Source: Nipponacmea schrenckii
Lineage: Eukaryota > Mollusca > Gastropoda > Lottiidae
NCBI GenBank assembly: GCA_030562195.1
Contig: JAUJPP010000003.1
Location: 24,893,398-24,957,397, forward strand
Direction of reading: 5' to 3'
Length of the DNA: 64,000 nucleotides
Of the stretch, positions 45,936 to 64,000 are shown one piece after another; within the stretch, counting starts at the first letter, position 1; each line of letters opens with the position of its first letter. A program made the position numbers and the translations under genes. Below the pieces are notes generated by a model, which was not told where the DNA came from, did not search any database, and was given only the letters and a program-made list of their open reading frames with translations.

Positions 45936-46781
45936 TGTGTCGGTTGGCTATTACCACCAGTTAATAAGTAATTTAGTTAATCCAGTTTACTGATTAGAGA
46001 AGTTAAAAATCCGTAACGAAAATGGCTACGTCTCTACTTATATTGGTAAAGCGGAGCAGGCTAAATTTAGCAATCTAAAAATAGACAATCCAGGATGGTG
46101 GCGCTGTGCTCTGAAATAGAATGTCGGCCGCTTCTGTAATTAAACAGTGTTTCAAGGGACATTGCCGTTTAAGATTCCTTACCAACCCAATTACCAACGA
46201 CTACGAATACCAACAACAACCTAGTTTGCGATATCAGCATCAGCTGGTAGCGAATCTTAACTTGTCATCTACCAACCAACCATTAATATTTCAGCTTGAG
46301 ACGAGTACTGCCAATGTAATACATAATATATACTTAGAAAGTATAAAAAGATATAAAAACACAAAACAAAATGAATCCGTCAAGCCTAGACTTAAAATAG
46401 GGTTAACCATGGTGAAGTGTAGGCTAGGCCTACATACACAGATAATGTAAAAATCTCTTGTATAAGGTTCTTGATTGAATATTAGTCCTTCTTCATAAAG
46501 TAGCATATTAAAGAAATCGTAGAAATTTTCTATAAATAATATTGTCGTCCTATTCCTTTCCATAGGAAAATGTTAGTGTCTCAGAAAGCATTTTGAGGAA
46601 ATTTCTTATAATAACTCACATAAGAGAGTGAAGCGAACTGTCTCTATGGAGAAACAATACGCGTTTTTCTCTTGTCAAATATGTGTAGCCTAAAGGTGAA
46701 AGATAAATCATGGTAATATCCCTTTAATTGATTTTGTTTACATATTTACATGTATGACATAAGCGACATTACGATATTTTG
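45936..46781. promoter_or_regulatory. divergent promoter region, RAC1 / WDR13
   Basis: This is 846 bp between two start codons that face away from each other. GC content is higher near 46090-46150, where CAGGATGGTGGCGCTGTG and GTCGGCCGCTTCTG occur, a plausible start-site area. The open frame from 46121 runs through a dispersed repeat and lacks a recognisable product, so I read it as leader or noncoding. Confidence 0.5.
46196..46290. repeat. dispersed ~60-bp repeat copy
   Basis: TAGTTTGCGATATCAGCAT followed by CTGGTAGC and CTACCAACCAACCA matches the left window edge (62-125) with about four in five bases identical. Confidence 0.6.
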
Positions 46782-55869
<9,088 letters not shown>

Positions 55870-55904
55870 AGCCCGGGAATGAACAATAACCCACAGGTTT
55901 ATAA

Positions 55905-56090
55905 GTATAATGAATAGAGTTTTACATCCTGCTCTTCTGTACCTAATGGGCTAATGAAGGCAGGGAAAACAATGTTGTGTACAATGAGTGAAATATTGCC
56001 AGGAAAGTGGTATAAGCTCATCTTTTTGTGATTTCCAACTTTCAAGATCTTTAACGTACACAACTTGTAGCCCACGGGACCTCGGTTTAC
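55905..56090. repeat. long copy of the 'TTTTACGTCCTAC' repeat family in WDR13 3' UTR
   Basis: It contains AATAGAGTTTTACATCCTGC, TCTTCTGTACCTAATGGGCT, AATGAAGGCAGGGAAAACAA, GTACAATGAGTGAAATATTG and TGATTTCCAACTTTC. It lies between the WDR13 stop and its AATAAA, so it should be transcribed in the 3' UTR. Confidence 0.65.
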
Positions 56091-56165
56091 TGCCCATCCT
56101 AATGACTAGATGTGCATTATTACAAGGTGTATATTTGTATTGTCAACAAGTTACAAAAGAATAAC

Positions 56166-56171
56166 AATAAA
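56166..56171 (+). terminator. WDR13 polyadenylation signal
   Basis: AATAAA, 297 nt after the WDR13 stop; it is the first good signal downstream. Confidence 0.45.
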
Positions 56172-56620
56172 CCCTCCCAGTTATCACCTTTATGGCAATT
56201 CCTGAACTTGGGCACAGGAAGTTATAAATACTTTAAGCAAGAAATATGAACTTTGGCACCGCATTCTATTATGTTGTTTTATATTGATACTGAAGTTTTT
56301 GAAGGTGTACATGAGATTTCAATTTCAGAGCCTGTTAGAGAAAGGCTTTGTGGGTGCAAATATCCATAATTAAATTCATCCAGAGAACTCATCTCTGCTT
56401 TATCGGTGCAAATATCCATAATTAAATTCATCCAGACAACTCATCTCATGAAATATGATGATCTTAAGTCAATATCAGAATGGTTCATTAGAAAATATTA
56501 TTATCAAATTAATACATGTATTTGCTTCATTCATATTTTTATTGTTATGTGATATATTTGTTAATTTTATTTATATATATACAACTTATTACCTACTACA
56601 TTCCTTATAACAATGATTAT

Positions 56621-56741
56621 GATCCTTGAGTGGCATTTAGTAATTGGAGGATATATATCAGGACATAATTATATTGATAACAACTACTTTATTAAATAAC
56701 TTGCGATTTTTCAACAGGGTACTCTCCTCTTTATCAAGCAA
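56621..56741. repeat. inverse copy of the 8499-8613 MITE
   Basis: CCTTGAGTGGCATTTAGTAA, AACAACTACTTTATTAAAT and AACAGGGTACTC are the reverse complement of 8570-8660 with small changes. Confidence 0.6.
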
Positions 56742-57640
56742 TGATTATGATGATGAATTTGGATGATGATGATGATGATTTTAAAGGTGATTTCACCCTT
56801 ATCAATATTTCATATCTTATATAAAACTGAAGATAATTGTAATATAATTTGTTGTGATTTTATTTATTTGTTAATATCAATTTAATATGAAATGTATGTT
56901 TTAATAACATATTGTTACTATTACAATGTATTTTTTTTGTTTCTTTACAAGAAATTCAAACCCCATCACAGTAACAAAGCCCAAAAATCAATTTGAATTA
57001 TTTATGAAGACTTTAATATTAGAGATCCTATCTTTTAATATCCTTAGTCGATTGCCACGTTTTCACACCATTAGATATAAGTAGTGGATATACTAAAAAC
57101 ACAAAAGTATTAGTTAGATACCATCTGGCATTTGAAGACAGATTAACGCTCATTTGATACACATGAGTTTTCGGCCGTTTTATATATATCATGGACGCCT
57201 GTAGCTTTCGATAAGGTGGAAAAGTCAAAAGTTTTAGACCCAAAAGTCCGACCAATGCCTATCTTGATCTTACAACATTTTATTGTACTGCAGGGGTTGG
57301 ATGCAATTGTAAAACCAAGACCCAGAGGTTTGTAAAACCGCTATTTCACAGTAAACCGGTCACGAGATTTTGGTTCAAATGTAAAACCTCCTGTTTGCAT
57401 TCTGATGTCATGACACGATTTAAAGAAACCCCGGACATCAAAGAGATTAATAATGCAACAGAGGGTTGGAAATGAAATGAATGGAGTTTTACATCCCACC
57501 CTTATGAATCTTAAATAGAAGTTTGGAATCATGTCTAGAATGAAATACACTACAAACGGGATGATAACCAGAATGGTTAAATAGAAACTGTAAATATCGC
57601 TTATATTCTTAAACACCAAGAAACCACAATCGAAAGCAGA

Positions 57641-58001
57641 TTAAAGGGATAATAGGTCTTAGAATGAATATAAAATTTGAACATTTTAAATTTGGTCAAT
57701 AAGAGCTCTATTTATCAGTAAATAAACCTGTGGCAATAAATAACACAAAATTATAAATATAAAAAAAAAATAAGTAATTATCTATAAAGATACATTTGAT
57801 TATTGTAAAACGCTTATAGACCTAATAATTTGATTAAGCGTTTTTGAGAAAATGGCTTAGTTTTGTAAGTTTTCCAGATTTTAAGGGATTCTGTTACTTT
57901 AAGACACCAGGTAAATTCACTGATGAATATAATTATACTCATATTGACCATTCTTGATAACTAAAATTTTATTTTCATGCTAAGACGCAGTATCCCTTTA
58001 A
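57641..58001. mobile_element. TTAA-flanked MITE, copy 3
   Basis: TTAA then AGGGATAATAGGTCTTAGAA at the left; CATGCTAAGACGCAGTATCC then CTTTAA at the right. The TIRs match over about 22 bases. This copy ends about 220 bp before the MAO2 start codon. Confidence 0.8.
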
Positions 58002-58218
58002 CATAGATCTGTCTATATCTAAGTTATCAATTATAAAATATATTTCCTCCTTTCACCTTTACAATGTCATTAAAACTTAGTTAACTTCACTGAATAACGT
58101 GTCTAAAACACTATGACACAATAAACTTGTGCAAAAAAACTAGGAAACTCGTGTAGTGACTTGAAACTAGGATTATCTCCAGTTGAAAGTTGAATAACAC
58201 ATAATCTATATTTGAATA

Positions 58219-61200
58219 ATGGAGAAATTGACAGTAGACGTAGTAGTGATAGGCGCCGGACTGTCGGGGTTAGTTTCAGCCTACCATCTTCAGAAGACGG
58301 ACCGCAGATTGAAAGTGCTAGTGTTGGAGGCCAAAGGTATGTTAAGGATATCGATAGTTCCTATAAATTTCAGTAAGTTTCGAAAATTAAAATATCATCC
58401 AGAACAACATCAGTTACATCAAGTAACTTCTTTTGCATATTCCGTTGTAATATTAGCTAAAGGTTTTGCGTACAGGTTCTGCATTTTAAAGATCCATCGA
58501 CAGTGGTAAATCTCAAAAAGAGTGATTAAGGTGAGAAACAATTGAAAAGAGTAGGTTTAAGTGCCCAGACACAATTTCCCTCATTGCAGACTGCATGGCG
58601 TTGCTCGTCTTCATTCGCCCATCGGGTGCAGAAGAGTAGGACGTAAAACTTCATTTATTTCATTTTATTTTATTAAAGGTTTTGGTGATAGCTGATAATC
58701 ATTTATTTATATTATTACAAAAAACAGAAAAAGGAATTATACATTTTTGTTTCTGTTGACTTGTATTTCTCTCATATTGACAAATTATCGACTCATTAAA
58801 AATGAGATCAATTGGTGAGGTCGACACAAGATGCGTTTTTAGAACATTTAACAGTCAGCACTCAGAGATGATGACCTGCAAGATGGAACAGGTCGTTTGT
58901 TTTAACATAATTTTCAACGTGTAGTAGGGAGACTGGCAAGACTGTATACGCAGAAGAGCAATTTTAAAACCGACATCCAGAAACTATCGAGTCGTTCAGT
59001 GAACTTGTAATCGTGTAAATTGACTGTTTAAGTAAATAAAGTGTTGAAGGCAAACCAACATTGATTGTTTTTACCTGCTGAGATACACGTACACTGTCAT
59101 AGATTATAATATCGTCTATTTCAACATCTGTTGATAAATTTAAAACTCAGGTAGTATAGGTGTGATATAGGCTTATTAAAATTAAATTAATCAGTAAATT
59201 CTTGCTTACATACACATAAAGTTTCGAAGGCAACCAAATTTATTTAACTGCTTGGTACAGTCACATTCATGCTTATAATATCATTATTTGACATGGTAAA
59301 TTTAAAACAAGGAAATGTGTTGTCGGAAGCTGATTTAGATTATTTTCAGTCTTTTCAACAGTAAAGTTAATGAAAAATGTATGTTGTGCGTTGTAGAAAG
59401 ATTATGGTTGCTTGAATTTCTTTTTAACCCTGAAGTCACCATCTTTCCAAATCAATTAAAGACACAACAAGCCATAAGCTTAACTTCATGACAGCTTAAT
59501 TAACTTTTTAACAATTCAGATAGAATAGGTGGAAGAATACAGACTGTACAGTTAAAGTCAGCGGATGGATCGATTGATTTCTGGGATGTTGGCGGAGAAT
59601 GGGTGGGAAGGTAAGCATTAAATCCTCTGATCTTCTAAAATTTAAAAACAGGAATTCGGGGGAACATGTAGTACTGCGTTGATAGAGCAGTGAAGATCGT
59701 CAATTCATTCCTGGTCCAGAAATCAGACGAGAGTTCGTTGACTGAAAAAGTTGCAATTATAGGCAATCGATGATTCAGACCTGAGACAACTCTTCCAAAT
59801 TCAACTCTTGAAACATATTTCAGACCACAGATGTTTCTACAAGATCTCTTGAAGACTTTCAGGCTAGACACCTTTATACCAACAGCGACCAATACGTACG
59901 TTCCAGTACCCACCGAACCACCTTTATCCTGGAAAACTCGGGTTGATCTCAAAATGCTTTGTTTCAAGGTAAGTTGCTCCTCTATCGGATGAACTGACAG
60001 TTGGATACAAGGGTGTGGACGATTTGAGATAATGAGGAAATCACTTCAAACTTTTTCGCTTAATTTGCGGAACGATGACACTATCTTTGGTTTTAAAAAA
60101 ATCTTAAAGCTGAATACCAAACCGTTTTGCTGTTTCTGCCACGTTCCTCAATGAATACTGCTTGTCGAATGTAGTTCAGATGACCTCTGATAAGAGGAAA
60201 CCAAAGTTGCTTTTTATTGTGGTTAAGATCATTATACTGTGGATTATACAATAAAAATGTGTTTTTCCTGTACTATAGTTACGTAGATTGAAGAGTATTA
60301 TTGATAGCATTGATAGTTTGGTAGATTCTATACGAGCTATACAATGGGACGCCATCACCCTAGAGAACTATGTTAAAGAGAATCTTTGGACTGAAGGTAA
60401 GAACAACAGCAGACCATAATATACCTTAATACTTTCAAGATAAATTTCATTAAAGAACAGATCTATGGAGGTCCTCTCGTTACTCTACTACGAACGATCC
60501 GAGGATATTTTAAGAAAGGGCATTTTTAAAGAGACAAGTAGATGAAGAAGCAGAGATTGTTGCTCGACACGTTGTCCGTAACGCCGGAATTGTCTTATAT
60601 TATTTTAAACTGAATGACAGGCACTACGCTAGGTTGGCGAAAGAAGCAGTTACGACCTTTGGACACCTAACTATATATGTTATGAACAATTATGCTTATT
60701 TGTTTCCCGTCCATCAATAGGTGCAATGGCTGTAGTTGACACTGCCTGTAGATGTATGTTTGGTTTATCACCCAGTGAGATGAGCTTGTTATATTTTCTG
60801 ATGTACATTAAAGATGCTGGAGGGTTAGACGTCTTTATACAACCTAACCTGTATTCTGGTAAAGATTGTAGAGTTAAGGTAGATAATGGTTCACTAACAT
60901 TATATATGTGAAAACTGACCGTACCAAGCACAATCAGATAGTAGTCTAATTAGTTGATACTTATATTATATATTTAATAGAAATGTGGAGAATAAGAATT
61001 CGCTTTGAGCATACTCGTACAAATCAATTTTCCTAGAGTTGGATACGAGTACAGGTTATTTCAGACAAGATCTTCTGAGCTATTAACCTTTCCTGTTTCT
61101 TAACTTCTAAGTATTTACGCCATTTACTCTCTTTCATGGGCCAGGTAAGATCAAGTTTCATTTATTTGTTCCAGGGAGGTATTCAACAGTTAGCATCTAA

Positions 61201-63989
61201 TATAGTTTATAAAATTGGTAGGAAAAATGTACTGTTTCGTCAACCTGTGACACATATTGTACAGGTAAGATGTACAGCTTCTGTGGCACCTCTATAAATC
61301 ATTGGGTGGTAGAATAAGGGCCACGGACTTGTCAAGGGGAGGGAAACATGACCAGCATTAACCCACCATTATTCATAGAACGACATTTCTGACAAACAAT
61401 AGAACAAATAGTTTGCCCTCCTCCCACTGAAAAATATCTGATCAACTATAACCATTTCCCAGTGTCCTTCCGAATATCAAGTTTGATTCGGGGCCTGAAG
61501 TAAATTGGAACATATCCACAATTACGTTTTCTGTAATTTGGTGTCATAAAATTTGCAATTACGAATAGTAATAACCCCAAATTTTTACTTCTAGAATCCT
61601 GAACGAGTGGTAGTGGTAACATCTAACAGAATGCAAGTTTTATGTCAAAGGGTAATCTTAGCCGTTCCTCCTCATCATATTGGTAGGTACATTTAAGAAG
61701 TCCAAACCACATCCATGTCCATTCATTATTTCCTATTAAACTAAGGCCCTCTGGCGAGAACGTCGGAGCAGTAATTTTTAAATAAGGAAGACACAATATG
61801 GCAAATATCACTAATGTTTCTCGAATACACATAATCATTAGAAATTTGTCCGTTTCAGCTTCCATATCATTTACTCCATCTCTACCATCACAACAACTAT
61901 CTTTGTTAAAAAGTGTACCATTAGCTTTCTTAGTCAAGTTTGCTGTTACATACGATGAGGTAAAACCTTTTAGTTTGAAGTATAACAAGAGATATGAGAT
62001 GTCCTTAATACGGCGTTAGATCCTCCACAAGAGGTGAACCAAAACTGAACATTTTCGAATATGAGACTTGAGAACCATTTTCTGGACGTAATGCATGTTA
62101 TTGATTTGAAATGGTTAGCAATATTTAATACTGGATTAATACACGTGCATAAACAATTGAGATATATCTGAGCTTCAATGTACCACTTGATAGTTCCGTT
62201 TAAACAATTTAAATAAATGTTAGCTTACTGAAATTGAAATTCTAAGCCATTTTTAATACTTTTATACAATCAATTGGGGTATACCGGAGTTACAATGTAC
62301 CACTTAATGGTTCTGTTATTGTAGGCATTCTGGAGTAATGATACTGGTACAAATCAGTTTGGATTTCAACGAGTATTAGAAGATCCTGATGCTGGATCAG
62401 TTGGTATAGTTTATGATGCAACATCATCTGGTGGTAATCCTGCCCTAGCTGGCTTTTTATCGTCTGTTTCTGATACAGATAGTGATGTAAGTTAGTGACA
62501 AATTCTAGCTGTATGTAGACCACATCGCACCATTTTCATGAATAGTTGAAAGGACACTTCATAACCTGTATTACTCGCGATCTTTGCACATTTACCGTAG
62601 TATTGTATATACGCAGGTATCTGTAAGTTCGTGAGAAATTCTAGTTGCATGTTGGTAACATTTTCATGAATATTTGAAAGAACACTTGATAATCTCTGTA
62701 TTACTCACGATCTTTGCTCATTTACAGTACATGTTTTCTTGCTTTGATGACAAACTGGGGAGTCATTATGTTAGTATCTTATGCGTACATATACAGAAGT
62801 GTTTATTAAAGAGAACATAATATTTATGAAACTATGTTCTATGTCAAGGATGAAGCTCACAAGAAGAAGATATTATATTTATTAGAAGCCCTGTTAGGAG
62901 ATTCTGTTAGAGATTTTGTTGATATTACTTTAAAAGATTGGAGTAAGGAGCCATATAATGGTGGATGTTTTCTCAAATCATTAATACCTGGTACAACACG
63001 ATATCTTAATCAAGATCTCAGAGCAGCTTTTGATCGGTAAAATATCTTTAATAGGTTACTTTAGATATGGTGAATAATTTATAGGTGCGCATTATACTCG
63101 CAAATATACGGTATCGGTCCCATACAATCGAGAATCACTTTAGATCTCGTATTCTTGACTTCAGATGACTTTCATGAAATCCATACTTACTACATCCTCA
63201 CATCGCGGGTGGTAGGTAGCCTACTGTACACATGTCAGGGTGAGTTTACTCGTTTCAGAACATCAGTAAAATACAGGATGACATTACCCCCCTTGGTTAA
63301 ATCCAAGAGAGTGTTTATTAACAAGGTCTGTCGCCAGCTTATTGATCTTTGGTGTTTTCTTGCAGGGTTCATTTCGCCGGAACTGAAACAGCAACGGTAT
63401 GGTGCGGGTTTATGAATGGAGCTGTGCAGTCTGGTTTTAGAGCTGCATCGGAGGTAGGTTGTATTTACTATCAATTTACTAAAATCCTTAGGCCTGGCCA
63501 CCGTGATCACCTTTAGCATCTGTTCGCTTCTCAGCATGGGAAGCTTTTGATGTTCACACAACATGTAAAACATTTGGATATATGCCTACTGTTTCGTCCT
63601 TGTTAAGTCCTCATTTAGAAGGGCCTGTTGTTTTTCTGTCTCTTCACTAGATGACAATTATCAGAGAAGAGGTATCTTTGGACTGTTTGCAAGCCAATAT
63701 GGCCCCGGCCATTTTGCTATCCAATATTTCATTTGATAAACAAAAAATAAAATCTATTTTATGTATTGATATAGGCAGTTCTCTCTCTATCTTTCAGGTA
63801 TTGAAACAACTGTGTCCAGAAGAAACAACAACAACTAGTAACAATAGTAGTGGTCTGAATCTTACTTTAAAATCAATGTCCTTAGCAATATTTGGTGCAG
63901 GACTGCTGTCTGTAGCTTTTATGTTGATGAAATCAAATTCAGCCAATCAATCTAGTCCTATTGTAAAATTCCTGGTTGAAAAACAATAA
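58219..63989 (+). CDS. MAO-like flavin amine oxidase, membrane-tailed (MAO2)
   Basis: Twelve exons: 58219-58336, 59520-59610, 59824-59968, 60279-60396, 60721-60878, 61175-61264, 61595-61682, 61859-61959, 62325-62486, 62849-63036, 63366-63453, 63798-63989. Phases join, giving 512 aa. An in-frame TGA lies two codons before ATG 58219. It has [14 protein letters not shown] (FAD dinucleotide fold), DRIGGRI, GGEWVGR, lysine in [14 protein letters not shown] (MAO-B Lys296 position), NGGCF with Cys397 at the covalent 8-alpha-cysteinyl-FAD position, [17 protein letters not shown], and a C-terminal hydrophobic tail (about 470-490). Both aromatic-cage tyrosines of vertebrate MAO (398 and 435 in MAO-B) are Phe. 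It shares exon phases with MAO1 and four identical exon lengths (158, 90, 101, 188), plus one added intron near the end. Likely an amine oxidase of the mitochondrial outer membrane; substrate unknown. Confidence 0.9.
58555..58670. repeat. long copy of the 'TTTTACGTCCTAC' repeat family (inverse) in MAO2 intron 1
   Basis: CACAATTTCCCTCATTGCAG, ACTGCATGGCGTTGCTCGTC, GCCCATCGGGTGCAGAAGAG and TAGGACGTAAAACTTCATTT give the fullest inverse copy of the family. Confidence 0.65.
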
Positions 63990-64000
63990 GTTTTTGTTTG

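Larger units (their letters stand above)
56172..58218. other. intergenic spacer WDR13 to MAO2
   Basis: No gene recognised. It has a two-copy 67-bp direct repeat around 56350-56450 (TGCAAATATCCATAATTAAA), an inverted copy of the 8.5-kb fold-back element, a short dispersed-repeat copy near 57470-57510, a TTAA-flanked MITE, and the MAO2 promoter near the right end. Confidence 0.6.

Noticed and set aside
46121..46450. 109-codon frame starting ATGTCGGCC between RAC1 and WDR13
   Set aside because: It crosses a dispersed repeat also found at the left window edge, has no familiar domain, and the WDR13 start at 46782 is well supported. It is more likely leader or noncoding.
61838..61959. Loss of the MAO catalytic lysine in MAO2 (TYDE versus YYKE)
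   Set aside because: Counting back from Cys397 shows MAO-B Lys296 is the earlier lysine (VIK), which MAO2 keeps as LVK. The D substitution is at a non-catalytic site.

Overview
The window is AT-rich animal DNA. Its genes are split by GT-AG introns and spaced by tandem repeats and small inverted-repeat transposons. The protein set (Rac1, WDR13, mitochondrial acyl carrier protein, a lemur-type kinase, two MAO-like flavoenzymes), the intron sizes and the repeat style suggest a lophotrochozoan, most likely a mollusc. The species assignment is inference. I assembled gene models by hand from reading frames, splice consensus, phase continuity and remembered vertebrate orthologues; no search was run.

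Layout. (1) 257-8318, plus strand: lemur tyrosine kinase (LMTK/AATK family), 10 coding exons, 1265 aa. (2) 8319-13649: convergent intergenic DNA with repeats only. (3) 13691-19510, minus strand: MAO-like flavoprotein 'MAO1', 11 exons, 527 aa. (4) 19861-21700, plus strand: NDUFAB1, the mitochondrial acyl carrier protein, with two apparently mutually exclusive second exons. It starts 350 bp from the MAO1 start codon, in the opposite direction. (5) 21701-27031: convergent spacer with two tandem arrays. (6) 27032-45935, minus strand: Rac1, 5 exons, 192 aa, with an 11.3 kb first intron. (7) 46782-55869, plus strand: WDR13, 13 exons, about 486 aa, divergent from Rac1; exon 12 as given has two stops and a frame slip. 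(8) 58219-63989, plus strand: second MAO-like gene 'MAO2', 12 exons, 512 aa, ending 11 bp before the window edge.

The two MAO-like genes share nearly all intron positions and phases, and several exon lengths match exactly, so they are paralogues. They lie in opposite orientation on either side of the other genes. MAO2 keeps the flavin-linking cysteine; MAO1 has alanine there. Both keep a C-terminal membrane tail.

The most interesting signals are the NDUFAB1 alternative exon pair with a 49-bp spacer, the split of flavin-site residues between the MAO paralogues, loss of a catalytic-loop Asn in the LMTK, the Rac1 splice acceptor sitting inside a tandem array, and several related small transposon families (one hAT-like with an 8-bp target duplication, two flanked by TTAA). 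I found no rRNA, tRNA, CRISPR or viral genes.
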